A stretch of DNA of 64,000 nucleotides from Syntrophaceae bacterium. GTDB lineage: Bacteria > Desulfobacterota > Syntrophia > Syntrophales > UBA2185. The stretch covers positions 1-64,000 of the forward strand of contig PMBI01000083.1 of assembly GCA_003153775.1 (NCBI GenBank), in the 5' to 3' direction. A program made the position numbers and the translations under genes. The notes beneath the pieces were generated by a model, which worked only from the letters and a program-made list of their open reading frames with translations, had not been told where the DNA came from and searched no databases. Below are positions 43,818 to 52,814 of the stretch, in pieces; positions within the stretch are counted from its first letter, which is position 1; each line of letters begins with the position of its first letter.

Positions 43818-44141
43818 ATGCCGGATATGATCACAGATAAAATCGGACTTCTGAAGCAGGCGACACCTCAAAAAAGTGCCGGGAAACTGGAGGGGCAGGC
43901 GCCGGTTGACAAGGAAGGAAAGCTGAAAAAGACATGTGCCGATTTTGAATCCATTCTCGTGTACTACATGTTTAAGGCCATGCGGCAAAGCATTCCTAAA
44001 ACCGGCTATTTGAAAGAGAGTCCGGGTAAAGATACTTATAACATGATGCTTGATCAAAAAATTGCCGAAGAATTGGCAAATAAAGGGAAAGGAGCGGGCT
44101 TACAGGATACCCTTTTTAAACAGTTGAACAATCGTCTTTAG
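43818..44141 (+). CDS. flgJ: Flagellar rod-binding protein FlgJ (muramidase-less form)
   Basis: 107 residues corresponding to the N-terminal half of enterobacterial FlgJ: CADFESILVYYMFKAMRQSIPKTG and YNMMLDQKIAEELANKGKGAGL. The peptidoglycan hydrolase domain is absent, as in many bacteria, so a separate hydrolase must open the wall for the rod. It follows flgI directly. Confidence 0.9.
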   Translation: MPDMITDKIGLLKQATPQKSAGKLEGQAPVDKEGKLKKTCADFESILVYYMFKAMRQSIPKTGYLKESPGKDTYNMMLDQKIAEELANKGKGAGLQDTLFKQLNNRL

Positions 44142-44162
44142 GAGGGATAGAAGAGTTTTAAT

Positions 44163-44190
44163 TAAAGTTTTGTTGTCTTCTTGCCGATAA
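44163..44190 (+). promoter_or_regulatory. Sigma-28 (FliA) promoter of flgM
   Basis: TAAAGTTT (44163-44170) and GCCGATAA (44183-44190) are perfect matches to the FliA consensus, with TAAA-N16-GCCGATAA spacing. It lies about 37 bases before flgM, so FliA should activate the gene for its own inhibitor. Confidence 0.9.
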
Positions 44191-44226
44191 GTATGCTAAA
44201 GGAAGAATCATAAGGAGATTCGTAAG

Positions 44227-44532
44227 ATGAAAATTTCCAAAGTTGATGATGCCGCAATCCAGGCTGTTCAGCAGTACCAGAAGGCTGACAAGGTACAGGA
44301 AGAGTCAAGCCAGAAAGTAGGCGGAAATGCGGCACCGGAGGAGAAAGTAAATCTTTCCACCAAGGCAAGAGACATCCAGCAATTGCGGGACGCTGTTAAC
44401 CAGCTTCCTGATGTTCGCGAAGATAAGGTTCGCGAATTGAAGGATAAGGTTGATAAGGGCGCTTATGATGTAAACGGACAAAAAATTGCTGAGAAAATGG
44501 TGTCAGAGTCTCTTTTAGATATATTAGCCTAA
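44227..44532 (+). CDS. flgM: Anti-sigma-28 factor FlgM
   Basis: 101 residues, mostly polar and probably unfolded in the N-terminal half, with the sigma-binding C-terminal half EEKVNLSTKARDIQQLRDAVNQLPDVREDKVRELKD and YDVNGQKIAEKMVSESLLDILA. FlgM holds FliA inactive until the hook is complete and is then exported. AAGGAGA precedes the ATG, and the gene has its own FliA promoter, giving feedback control. Confidence 0.93.
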   Translation: MKISKVDDAAIQAVQQYQKADKVQEESSQKVGGNAAPEEKVNLSTKARDIQQLRDAVNQLPDVREDKVRELKDKVDKGAYDVNGQKIAEKMVSESLLDILA

Positions 44533-44624
44533 AAAATTCTTTCCATTTTCCTCAGATGTTTCATCCTCAAGAGCCCGCCGCATCATTCATGTAGATTGGG
44601 GCTGTGTTGCCTGACTCTGCATAA

Positions 44625-44640
44625 TGGCTGAGATTACGCA
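44625..44640 (+). promoter_or_regulatory. Weak candidate sigma-54 promoter before flgN
   Basis: TGGCTGAGATTACGCA keeps GG and GC ten bases apart but lacks the TT before GC, so it is less convincing than the other five. Without it the flgN-flgK-flgL-csrA-fliW genes would depend on read-through from flgM. Confidence 0.3.
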
Positions 44641-44763
44641 GAACTTTGAATAGCGGAGTCTGGTCATTGCACCGGGGGACTGCCTCGTTTTTACACTCCC
44701 TAGCAGTGATATTCTGGTCATTCATCTTGCGTACTGAGGTCGCTGCATATTTGGGATTTGGAT

Positions 44764-45303
44764 ATGATACAAGAGCAAAATATGAGTCTTCATACGGATC
44801 TGTATCCTCTTATTGATTCGCTGATAGGTCTTCTGAAAAGAGAAATCGTGGTTTACAGAGAGCTTCAAGCCACGATTGCGCACGAAAAGATAATACTATT
44901 GAAACCTTCGCTCGAGAGGCTTCTTGAAAGTAACAGCAAGAAGGAAACAGTAATACTGAAGGCGAAGATGTTGGAAGAGGGTAGACTAAAGCTTGTCAGG
45001 AAAATAGCAAAGACGCTCGATCTTGAAGAAGACGAGGTCAATCTAACCATCCTTTGTTCACACGCCGGTTCTGACCAGCAGACGGAGCTGCAGGAATGCC
45101 AATCCACGCTGAACACGCTCCTCGCCAAGAGCAGGCAAATGAATCAAAATAATAAAGAACTACTGAATTATTCGCTTCATTTCTTGCAGGGATCTGTCGA
45201 TTTTATTCATAGCCTCCTTTCTTCAGCTTCGGCCTGCTACATGCCGTCGGGGAAAATAAGGCCCGTAGCCAGAAATGGGAAATTAGTGCAAACGGAAGGG
45301 TGA
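44764..45303 (+). CDS. flgN: FlgK/FlgL export chaperone FlgN
   Basis: About 180 residues from ATG 44764 (alternatives: TTG 44758, ATG 44782), wholly helical. LYPLIDSLIGLLKREIVVYRELQATIAHEKIILLK and the following charged helices match the FlgN pattern. FlgN keeps the hook-filament junction proteins FlgK and FlgL export-competent and docks at FlhA. Those two genes follow directly, with four bases to flgK. Confidence 0.85.
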   Translation: MIQEQNMSLHTDLYPLIDSLIGLLKREIVVYRELQATIAHEKIILLKPSLERLLESNSKKETVILKAKMLEEGRLKLVRKIAKTLDLEEDEVNLTILCSHAGSDQQTELQECQSTLNTLLAKSRQMNQNNKELLNYSLHFLQGSVDFIHSLLSSASACYMPSGKIRPVARNGKLVQTEG

Positions 45304-45306
45304 ACC

Positions 45307-46713
45307 ATGGGAGATATAGGTCGTATATTAAATACTGCAAGGGACGCCATATTAGCCAATCTCACGGCGATGAATGTCACCGGTTCCAATGTAGCCAATG
45401 TTAATACCCCGGGGTATTCGAGATTGCGGCCCGACTTCGGGTCTATCGGCGTCTTTAATGCCGCGACGGATCAACAGCAAATCGGGGTTAAGATAACGGA
45501 TATAGAGAGGCTCTATGACAAGTATCTCGACGCACAGGTGGTTCAGCAGGAACAGTACGGTGCGTACAGTCAATCCCAGTTGGACGTCCTCAATAATGTG
45601 GAAGGTATTTTCAATGAAAGTACCGGCGGGGGTATAAGTGACCTGCTATCACAATTCTGGGGGGCCTGGTCGCAACTCTCTACCAATCCCAGCGACGTCA
45701 CTACGCGAGACAGCCTGGTTTCCGTCTCCCAGAGTTTGGCCTCCATGTTCCGGCAGAAGGCGAATGAACTTATTAATACGCAGAACGACACAAATAAGGA
45801 AATCTCCAACGACGTGACAGAACTGAACAACGATCTCGCCCAGATGGCCGATTATAATGATAAGATCGTTCAGATTGAGAACAGCGGCGGAACCGCGGCG
45901 GACCTGCGCGACAAGAGAACGGAGCTCTTACGGAAGATCAGCCAGATTGTGGATGTGAATTACTATGAAGAGGCCAATGGTTCGCTGAATGTTTTTATTT
46001 CCAACGGGAGATCCCTTGTGGAAGGGACGAATGTCTGGAATCTCCAAGTGAAAGTCAATACAAATAACGCGAGTTTCTATGATATTGTTTTTTCAGACAC
46101 GCCAAATGAGGTAATCAACGGCGACCTGAAGGGTGGAAAACTTGCCGGGCTCATTGACATCAGGGACACCAAGGTTGTGGGTTATCTCGATGACCTTAAC
46201 AGTATGGCATCAACAATCATCACGAGAGTCAATAGCCTGCACAGCTCAGGCTATGACCTGAATGGTAATGTGGGCGGGGACTTTTTCTCGACAGCCTCAA
46301 CTTCTGCCAGAGATATGCAAGTCGATCCATCAATTGTTGCCGACGTCAGGAAGATTGCCGCCGGGACAACTGTCAATACTGACGGCGATAACGCCAGTGC
46401 CATTGCAGCCATAAAGGATGATGCCTCATTGATGGGAAGCGGCATGACAATCGACAATTTTTATGAGTCTCTGACATCCCGCGTCGGCCAGGATGTTGTA
46501 AATGCACAAAACAGCCTTGACCATCAAACATCCGTAATGAACCAGGTGGAAAATCAGCGGGAGGCAGTCTCCGGTGTTTCTCTTGATGAAGAGATGTTGA
46601 ATCTCATTAAGTACCAGGCGGCTTATAACGCGGCGGGAAGGCTGGTAGCAACGGTTAATACAATGATGGGCACTCTAATTAATCTGGGGATTGACACTGC
46701 TATAAGTTCATAA
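45307..46713 (+). CDS. flgK: Hook-associated protein 1, FlgK
   Basis: 468 residues. N-terminal axial motif (NLTAMNVTGSNVANVNTPGYSRLRPDF), the FlgK-specific GGGISDLLSQFWGAWSQLSTNPSDVTTRDSLV region, and the C-terminal VSLDEEMLNLIKYQAAYNAAGRLVATVNTMMGTLI helix. FlgK is the first junction ring between hook and filament. GGAAGG precedes the ATG. Confidence 0.95.
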   Translation: MGDIGRILNTARDAILANLTAMNVTGSNVANVNTPGYSRLRPDFGSIGVFNAATDQQQIGVKITDIERLYDKYLDAQVVQQEQYGAYSQSQLDVLNNVEGIFNESTGGGISDLLSQFWGAWSQLSTNPSDVTTRDSLVSVSQSLASMFRQKANELINTQNDTNKEISNDVTELNNDLAQMADYNDKIVQIENSGGTAADLRDKRTELLRKISQIVDVNYYEEANGSLNVFISNGRSLVEGTNVWNLQVKVNTNNASFYDIVFSDTPNEVINGDLKGGKLAGLIDIRDTKVVGYLDDLNSMASTIITRVNSLHSSGYDLNGNVGGDFFSTASTSARDMQVDPSIVADVRKIAAGTTVNTDGDNASAIAAIKDDASLMGSGMTIDNFYESLTSRVGQDVVNAQNSLDHQTSVMNQVENQREAVSGVSLDEEMLNLIKYQAAYNAAGRLVATVNTMMGTLINLGIDTAISS

Positions 46714-46780
46714 TGAGTTAATATAGTTATCGAGATGGTGCATAACCTAATCTATTTGGGAAATGGAAAAAGGGGAGATT

Positions 46781-47986
46781 ATGATTACGCGTGTTGCCGA
46801 TCAAATGAAATTCAACCTGCTGAATAACAGTATATCCAATATTCAGAATGCTAATAACGAACTGATGATAAAATTGTCCAGCCAGAAGCAGGTTAACAAG
46901 CCGTCTGATGACCCTACCGGCATGGGTAAAATACTGAATTACAGGAGCGCAAAGGCGCAGATCAGCAATTACCAAAAGAACGTAGACAGCAGCAAGTCAT
47001 GGCTTTCCACCACTGAATCAAATTTGACGAGTGTGAATGATATTCTTAATTCAATTCAGCAGACAGTAATCTCGCAGTCCACCGCGACGGCATCGGCATC
47101 AACAAGGCAGATTGCAGCCGATTCCCTTCAGCCGCTTATTGACCAGGTCCTTTCTCTGGCTAATGCAAAGTTCGGAAACAGCTATATCTTTTCCGGCACA
47201 AGGACAGATACGGAGCCATTTTCCGCAGCTGCTCAGGCAGCGCACATAGATGTCCCCGTTAAAGCAAGCGGGGATGCCTATACGGGAGTAGTCAGCTTGG
47301 ATGCGAGCGCAGCATATACGGGGACCGCTAACAATACATACGCGGTGAAAATTGTGACGGGAGGCTTGCCATTGGGTGCAACTCCCTACCAGATTTCCTC
47401 CGATGGGGGCAAAACCTGGGGAATAGTAAAAACTGATCTTTCGGGGATTGTTGATTTGGGTGACGGAGTAAAACTGAATTTTACCGGTGGTGCCGGCACG
47501 TTTGCCGCAAACGATGTGTTCTATGCCCATGCCTATGCGGCCGGTTACTATAATGGTGACGGTCAAGAGCTTGCCAGTGAAGTCGGGAAGGGCGTCACGA
47601 TGAATTACAGCACCACGGGAGAGGCGGCGTTTACCAGTCAGGGACAAGGCACTGCCGACATTTTCCAGACGTTGAACGACTTGAAAACAGCCCTGCAGAA
47701 TAACGATGCGACGGGCATAGCAAATCAGCTTGATCCGCTCAAAAAGGCACAGGATCAAATCACACGTTACATTGCGCAATGTGGGACGCGGACAAACAGT
47801 TTGGATACATCGAGTTCCACACTCACCGATATGGATACGCGCATAACCGGGCTTACTTCGAATATCGAAGATGCTGACATGGCGAAGTTGATTACAGAAT
47901 ACCAAACGAAACAAGTAGCCCTGCAGGCTTCATATCAAATAGCATCGAATTTGACCAGTAATTCAATCTTGAATTTTATCAGGTAA
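46781..47986 (+). CDS. flgL: Hook-associated protein 3, FlgL
   Basis: 401 residues from ATG 46781, with GGGGAG three bases upstream; an earlier ATG at 46763 is in frame. The N-terminus (MITRVADQMKFNLLNNSISNIQNANNELMIKLSSQKQVNKPSDDPTG-type) and the flagellin-like C-terminus (DADMAKLITEYQTKQVALQASYQIASNLTSNSILNFI) identify it. FlgL is the second junction ring, next to the filament. csrA follows after 35 bases. Confidence 0.93.
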   Translation: MITRVADQMKFNLLNNSISNIQNANNELMIKLSSQKQVNKPSDDPTGMGKILNYRSAKAQISNYQKNVDSSKSWLSTTESNLTSVNDILNSIQQTVISQSTATASASTRQIAADSLQPLIDQVLSLANAKFGNSYIFSGTRTDTEPFSAAAQAAHIDVPVKASGDAYTGVVSLDASAAYTGTANNTYAVKIVTGGLPLGATPYQISSDGGKTWGIVKTDLSGIVDLGDGVKLNFTGGAGTFAANDVFYAHAYAAGYYNGDGQELASEVGKGVTMNYSTTGEAAFTSQGQGTADIFQTLNDLKTALQNNDATGIANQLDPLKKAQDQITRYIAQCGTRTNSLDTSSSTLTDMDTRITGLTSNIEDADMAKLITEYQTKQVALQASYQIASNLTSNSILNFIR

Positions 47987-48021
47987 CGGGGATTGGATAT
48001 CCTCGTGCGAAAGGTGGGGCG

Positions 48022-48279
48022 ATGTTAATCCTGACACGGAAGTTGGGTGAGTCGATCACGGTCGGTGATGATATTAAAATTACTTTTCTGGAAGCCAAGG
48101 GAAAACAGATCAAGTTGGGGATCGATGCCCCACCCCACATTGCCGTTCATCGGGAGGAAGTTTACCATCTCATAAGAGAACAGAATATGCAGGCCGTGAA
48201 GGTGGCGAGCATGGAGAAGGAAACCTTGCCTGACATCTGGGATGGATTGAAAAATCTCTTATCAAAAGAGGGAGGTTAA
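48022..48279 (+). CDS. csrA: RNA-binding translational regulator CsrA
   Basis: 85 residues with the canonical start MLILTRKLGESITVGDDIKI and the GIDAPPHIAVHREEVY segment including the RNA-contacting Arg; the tail is about 20 residues longer than the 61-residue E. coli form. CsrA binds GGA in hairpin loops and blocks translation. With fliW directly after it, the expected target is flagellin mRNA, whose leader (53940-54080) carries fitting sites. Confidence 0.95.
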   Translation: MLILTRKLGESITVGDDIKITFLEAKGKQIKLGIDAPPHIAVHREEVYHLIREQNMQAVKVASMEKETLPDIWDGLKNLLSKEGG

Positions 48280-48283
48280 CAGC

Positions 48284-48715
48284 GTGAATATTGTAACCAC
48301 GCGCTTCGGGGAGATCGATATAGATGAATCTAAGATCATCGATATGCGGGGAGGTATTCTCGGATTTGAACATCTGAAGAAATATGTATTGCATATAAGG
48401 GATGATAATAACCCCTTCTGGTGGTTGCAGTCTCTTGACGACGGTGCAATTGTGTTTGTCGTGATCAACCCATATTCTGTAAAAGCAGACTATGAACCGA
48501 TGCTAAGCGATAATGATGTAAAGCTTCTCGAAATAGAAGAAGCAGAGGACGTAGTCCTTCTGGCTATTTTGACTATCTGTCAAAATCCTTTTTCTGTATC
48601 CATGAATCTCAGAGCACCTCTCGTGATCAATGCCAAGAAGAAGATTGCAAAACAGATTGTCCTCGAGGACGTGAAATATCCTGTACAGTATTACTTGACA
48701 GCGACGGGCAAATAG
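48284..48715 (+). CDS. fliW: Flagellar assembly factor FliW
   Basis: 143 residues from GTG 48284 preceded by GGGAGG. Typical FliW features: FGEIDIDESKIIDMRGGILGFEHLKKYVLHI and the acidic middle, and NLRAPLVINAKKKIAKQIVLED near the end. FliW binds either flagellin or CsrA; when flagellin is exported, FliW is freed, traps CsrA and allows flagellin translation. It ends the plus-strand flagellar block; the next genes are on the minus strand. Confidence 0.95.
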   Translation: MNIVTTRFGEIDIDESKIIDMRGGILGFEHLKKYVLHIRDDNNPFWWLQSLDDGAIVFVVINPYSVKADYEPMLSDNDVKLLEIEEAEDVVLLAILTICQNPFSVSMNLRAPLVINAKKKIAKQIVLEDVKYPVQYYLTATGK

Positions 48716-48816
48716 CCAATGGGTTTTCTGTTGATCAAGGAAGTGAAAGGCAGGACGATTGCGAGGCAGCTACCCGATGGCGGGCAACTGGGATCAATAT
48801 GGCGCGGTATTATTCT

Positions 48817-49161
48817 TCAAACCGAATGACTGAAAATCAAGCCAATTAATTCCCCTATTTTCGTATGCAGGTCTTGAATGTCCTTAGGGGGGATTTCACG
48901 AATCACTTTTCCCGTATCTTTATCCGTGACAATCACAGATATTTCCTCACCTTTATTTCCGTATCTGGAGAAGCTTAGACCGATATTCATGGATTCCATG
49001 TTGCTTTGAATTTGCTGAAGCAATTGATCGGCCGCTGCGGCACTTATGGCGCTGGGTTCGTGAGACGCTTGTGCAGGGCTATTTCCCGCTGCAGAACCAG
49101 ACAATGTAATTGCAGGACTCATCGGTATCGCCGCATTTATATTTGAAATTGCCATGTCCAT
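48817..49161 (-). CDS. flaG: FlaG family protein
   Basis: 114 residues: an Ala/Ser-rich N-terminal half and the FlaG core MESMNIGLSFSRYGNKGEEISVIVTDKDTGKVIREIPPKDIQDLHTKIGELIGLIFS-type sequence. FlaG proteins affect filament length in polar flagellates; the mechanism is not well known. It is the last gene of the fliD-fliS-fliT-flaG minus-strand group and also has its own sigma-28 promoter at 49189-49216. Confidence 0.9.
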   Translation of the reverse strand: MDMAISNINAAIPMSPAITLSGSAAGNSPAQASHEPSAISAAAADQLLQQIQSNMESMNIGLSFSRYGNKGEEISVIVTDKDTGKVIREIPPKDIQDLHTKIGELIGLIFSHSV

Positions 49162-49188
49162 TTTCTCATACCGCTCCTTGTAATTTAT

Positions 49189-49216
49189 TTATCGGCATTT
49201 CCTGGAAAAACCTTAA
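49189..49216 (-). promoter_or_regulatory. Sigma-28 (FliA) promoter of flaG
   Basis: On the minus strand TTAA-N16-GCCGATAA, with a perfect -10 box, about 28 bases before the flaG start codon and lying between flaG and the fliT-like gene. Confidence 0.75.
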
Positions 49217-49230
49217 GCCTTTTTTGCACA

Positions 49231-49695
49231 CTATGTTTGAACGTCCAGGAAGCGAGGCTCCCAGGATTTTCCTCCATAACCCTTGAACCATTTTTCACGA
49301 TGGCCGAGTCCGGATAAACCCTCTCTCAGCTTGCTGAGCTCATTTTCCGCCGCCGCCTCACAATCCTGATTTAATCGCAAGGTTTTGCTAATGACATTCT
49401 CGACCATCTTCATGAGAGATTGCACGCGTTTCCGTGTTTCCGGGTCAAGCATTGCCTCGTAGGATGAATTTGTCTCCCTGATCATGCGAATTTCGTCGTC
49501 TATTCTGTTGATGAAGACTATATGGTCGTGACGCCGGGCAATCATCGTTTCAATGGCATCCACGTTATGCTCTTTAATCATATCCTTCAGGGATACAGTT
49601 GCTGAGATAAAGTCTTTAAAAATAGCGATTTTCTTCTCCAGTAAGCCGCAGAGCCTGGATAAGTCGGTGGATGCTGACCGTGATTTCTCTGTCAT
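49231..49695 (-). CDS. FliT/FlgN-like flagellar chaperone
   Basis: 154 residues, all helical (LCGLLEKKIAIFKDFISATVSLKDMI, then a long charged helix pair). It follows fliS by two bases, the usual place of fliT, the FliD chaperone; the length and helical pattern also resemble FlgN. A Trp/Gly-containing tail (EKWFKGYGGKSWEPRF) is unusual. The name is left open since family conservation is low. Confidence 0.65.
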   Translation of the reverse strand: MTEKSRSASTDLSRLCGLLEKKIAIFKDFISATVSLKDMIKEHNVDAIETMIARRHDHIVFINRIDDEIRMIRETNSSYEAMLDPETRKRVQSLMKMVENVISKTLRLNQDCEAAAENELSKLREGLSGLGHREKWFKGYGGKSWEPRFLDVQT

Positions 49696-49697
49696 TT

Positions 49698-50153
49698 CTA
49701 TGCCCTCATCTCTCTGGCCTGTGTGCTTTTTTTATCTATATCAGCAATGCGCCGCAGACCGGAGGTAATGTCCTTGGTGGAATTGCCGTTAAGGAGGATA
49801 TCCTCCCAGGCCAATTTCAGTTCCATGAGCATCCAGATTATGTGGTCTATCGCTCTTAAGTCTCTTTTCAAGTCCGCTTCCGTCAAACAAAGCATCATGT
49901 AATTGTAAAGGGCGCGCAAGTTTGAGGCTACTTCGCCTCCCTTTTTAAAATCGAGTGCGGAGTTGAGTTCACAAATAAAATCCTGCGCTTTAATTAACGC
50001 CGCCGCTTTTTCTTCGTAATCACGTGAGATGTACTTTGCTTTGGCAATCTTCAGGTTCCGTATCGCTTCCTCATAGCACATCAGAACCAGGCGCTTGGGG
50101 TCTGCTGTCAATACTCCTGTTCTCTGGTAGGCTCCGGTGCCTTTACCGTACAT
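49698..50153 (-). CDS. fliS: Flagellin export chaperone FliS
   Basis: 151 residues. GAYQRTGVLTADPKRLVLMCYEEAIRNLKIAKAKY is the FliS signature, followed by the four-helix core (LYNYMMLCLTEADLKRDLRAIDHIIWMLMELKLAWEDIL). FliS binds the C-terminal helices of flagellin and prevents early polymerisation. AGGAGGGA lies just before the ATG. It starts 33 bases after fliD. Confidence 0.94.
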   Translation of the reverse strand: MYGKGTGAYQRTGVLTADPKRLVLMCYEEAIRNLKIAKAKYISRDYEEKAAALIKAQDFICELNSALDFKKGGEVASNLRALYNYMMLCLTEADLKRDLRAIDHIIWMLMELKLAWEDILLNGNSTKDITSGLRRIADIDKKSTQAREMRA

Positions 50154-50186
50154 ATATTCCCTCCTCCTTATTTGAGACCATAATTG

Positions 50187-52490
50187 TCATAATGATTTCC
50201 ATCCGTTGGCTGCAGCAGTAGTCTGCGAGGTAAGCCAGTTGCTTTGATTCTGGATGTTAGTTAACGCTGTTTCCATTGCCACGAATTCATTGGTCATCTG
50301 CTCTTTTTTTTGTGCAATCTGGTCATTCATCCGGTTTATTTTTGTTGTGAAGTTATCGATACTGTTTTGAAGAGATGTCTCCTTGAAAGTGACGTAGCCA
50401 CTGTAAGGATCAGTAATATTAAAAAGTGTGCGGTCAAAAAGATCTGCCGTGCCGATGGTTAACTTGACGGTTCCGGCATCCCCAGTGGCTGTTCCGGTGT
50501 ACTTTACAGAAAGCCCTTCCGTGTTGGCGTTGCCGGACTTCCCTGTCAGAATCTGTCCGGCCCCGGTGGCGTCCTCACCGTTGATGGTTCCTGCTACGTC
50601 CGCACCGTTATTGACAGTTTGATCTGAGTTCCATAAAAGGTGGTTATCCTCCGATATGGTGAAGCTTTTACTTCCGTAGCTATTATTGGTGAGAACAAGG
50701 TGATCACTGCCGTCATTGGAAGCGGTTATGTCTAAAGATAAACCACCGGTCTGGCCGCCCGTATTGGTCGAGAGAACCGTGCCAAAATCAAGTCCTCTCC
50801 CGGAAGGTTCGCCAATGGCGAGGGCAAGCTGGCTGGATCCCGAAGATTTATCGGTGACTGAAATCCGGCCTGAGGCGTCTATGGATGCGGTCACGTTATT
50901 TGAGAAGGCATTCTCTACGGCCGTAAGTAGTCCCTGGACCGTGTCCGTCGCCACATCATTAATCGTGTAGCTTCCTGTGACGGAGCCTCCGCTCCGGTCA
51001 GTCCCGGAAAAATTGATAACATCACCATTTTGTAGGGTGGCGTTCTTGATATTGTTCCAGGCTGTCCCTACTGTAATCGGGCTTGAATCGTTTTGCTGGA
51101 GCTGAGCGCTTCCTATAAGTGTCTGCGCGGATACTGCCGTTTTTATGGCATCGATGATGTCATTTATGTCCATGTTCTGGGTAAGGGAAATATCTGCCCT
51201 TATATTTCCCTTAATCGTGAGGGTTTCGCCGGATAGTAGATTACCCACTGACTGGGAGGGATTTGATGTGCTCTGTTTCGCTGCGGTGTCAATATGAACC
51301 GTGTATTCCCCTGGCTGCGAATTTTGCGTGTGCGCTATGTAGGCAAGGCTGTTTGACGACGTAGTGCCCTGACCGGCAAAGAGTGACACGATATCGTTGA
51401 AGTTGGTCTGCAGATAATTTGTTAAGGTCGTGTCGTTGACACTCAATTGTCCTTTGTTATCGAGGTTTATCCCCGCAAGGCCCAGGATGGAGAACTGGCT
51501 GTTTACGCCCCATATGGGCTTGGTAATCGCGGATGTAAGATCAGACTTCACGGAAAGAAGCGTCCCATCACCGAAGAGAACGCCTCCCGTTGTATTTGTG
51601 GTGGTGTCATAGGAGGACTGTGTGCTGATATATGACATCACGTTATTGTAATCGGTTACAAAAGTTTTGATACTGTTCTTGATGGTGTCGGTGTCTCTTG
51701 TGATACCAAGGTTAATTGTTGTCTTGCCGTTGTCTGCATTGAGGATATTCAGGGTTACACCAGGTATAACGTCGTCGATAGTATTCGATGATTTGGTCAC
51801 GGTTACGCCGTCAATTTTTACCGTCGCATTTTGAGCGGGAACGATTTCATTACCCGCAACTTTCCATCCGAACAGATCGTTTGTTATGCTTATCCCCTGG
51901 GAGCCTGTTGCCGTACTCGTAATGATCAGCCGGTGATCAGTGGTGCTGTAGTTCAGCACGGATGCCGTAACTCCGGCGTTCAGGTTATTGATACTGTCTG
52001 CCACATCGGCCAATGTATCTGTTGAGCTGACTGTCAGCGTCTTGCCGTTGATGACTGTGCCTGAATAGCTGCTCCCGATTGGTGATGTGGCGTCGGCGAA
52101 GGTATTGGAAGACAGTTTCTGCGCCGTTGCCAGATTCACTACATTTATGGTGTAACTGTCTGGTGAAACAGACGTGTCTGCAGAGGCGGAGATCAGACTC
52201 CCGGCCTGAACGGTGCTGTCATCGGTAGACATGGCTGTCTTAAATACGTTATAGCTATCGGGATCATTAAGGGCATCGGCCGCCGTCTTCAGCGAGAGAA
52301 GCTGTGTGTTGAAAGACTGCCATGCCTGGAGTTTTGCCTGATAGTTAGTTTGCTGGTTTGAAACAAGAGTCACGCTTTGCTGATCAACGGCAATCAACTG
52401 ATTGACTATGCTGCTCCAGTCAATTCCGCTGGAGAGACCGCTGATAAAACTGGTCCCTGTGCCGCTGCCAACATTGGTAGTAGTAGCCAT
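50187..52490 (-). CDS. fliD: Filament cap protein FliD (long form)
   Basis: 767 residues, clearly longer than the roughly 450-500 of enterobacterial FliD. N-terminal helices (SGLSSGIDWSSIVNQLIAVDQQSV) and the C-terminal coiled coil (INRMNDQIAQKKEQMTNEFVAMETALTNIQNQSNWLTSQT) are conserved. The central part is an extended, Ser/Thr/Asn/Gly-rich beta region with several flagellin_IN-like units (for example TLTVSSTDTLADVADSINNLNAG and SITNDLFGWKV). FliD forms the filament cap and can bind surfaces. Transcription is from a sigma-28 promoter at 52561. Confidence 0.93.
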   Translation of the reverse strand: MATTTNVGSGTGTSFISGLSSGIDWSSIVNQLIAVDQQSVTLVSNQQTNYQAKLQAWQSFNTQLLSLKTAADALNDPDSYNVFKTAMSTDDSTVQAGSLISASADTSVSPDSYTINVVNLATAQKLSSNTFADATSPIGSSYSGTVINGKTLTVSSTDTLADVADSINNLNAGVTASVLNYSTTDHRLIITSTATGSQGISITNDLFGWKVAGNEIVPAQNATVKIDGVTVTKSSNTIDDVIPGVTLNILNADNGKTTINLGITRDTDTIKNSIKTFVTDYNNVMSYISTQSSYDTTTNTTGGVLFGDGTLLSVKSDLTSAITKPIWGVNSQFSILGLAGINLDNKGQLSVNDTTLTNYLQTNFNDIVSLFAGQGTTSSNSLAYIAHTQNSQPGEYTVHIDTAAKQSTSNPSQSVGNLLSGETLTIKGNIRADISLTQNMDINDIIDAIKTAVSAQTLIGSAQLQQNDSSPITVGTAWNNIKNATLQNGDVINFSGTDRSGGSVTGSYTINDVATDTVQGLLTAVENAFSNNVTASIDASGRISVTDKSSGSSQLALAIGEPSGRGLDFGTVLSTNTGGQTGGLSLDITASNDGSDHLVLTNNSYGSKSFTISEDNHLLWNSDQTVNNGADVAGTINGEDATGAGQILTGKSGNANTEGLSVKYTGTATGDAGTVKLTIGTADLFDRTLFNITDPYSGYVTFKETSLQNSIDNFTTKINRMNDQIAQKKEQMTNEFVAMETALTNIQNQSNWLTSQTTAAANGWKSL

Positions 52491-52560
52491 CCGGGAATCC
52501 TTTCTGATGCTTCCATCAAGCTGTAACCATGAGTCTTAAGAGCCCCATGTTTTATAATCA

Positions 52561-52588
52561 TTATCGGCAAAATATTCCCGACACTTGA
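52561..52588 (-). promoter_or_regulatory. Sigma-28 (FliA) promoter of the fliD-fliS-fliT operon
   Basis: Minus-strand TCAA-N16-GCCGATAA with a perfect -10 box, about 70 bases before the fliD start. The leader contains the ribosome site AAAGGA. Confidence 0.85.
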
Positions 52589-52753
52589 GTTCGGAGAGCT
52601 TTAATTCATCTATGGAGACATCGTTGCCACGTGCATGGCGAGGCGATAAACTATCGTCTTATCATCATGTTAGGCAACAGGCCCACTGCGGGCGCAATGA
52701 CCTATCCAGCATTGTGAAATCTCTCTTTTCATTAGGAAAGCAAGAAATCTGCC

Positions 52754-52788
52754 AAAAAAAGCCCCGCAATCGGGAATGATTGCGGGGC
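52754..52788 (-). terminator. Rho-independent terminator of the flagellin gene
   Basis: On the minus strand an 11-base-pair perfect stem (52788-52778 with 52771-52761), a six-base loop and a run of seven T, starting 27 bases after the fliC stop. It separates fliC from the fliD operon. Confidence 0.92.
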
Positions 52789-52814
52789 ATCCGGTTAAGG
52801 GTTAAAAAGTAAGG

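Noticed and set aside
44410-44440. Repeated TTCGCGAA inside flgM as an operator pair
   Set aside because: It lies in the coding sequence for the repeated VREDKVREL region, so the protein repeat explains it.
44714-44731. TGGTCATTCATCTTGCG just upstream of flgN as a sigma-54 promoter
   Set aside because: GG and GC are 11 rather than 10 bases apart, a spacing sigma-54 does not tolerate well.
47099-47914. A 271-codon minus-strand frame inside flgL
   Set aside because: Entirely antisense to a well-conserved flgL; Cys/Arg/His-rich composition is that of a shadow frame.
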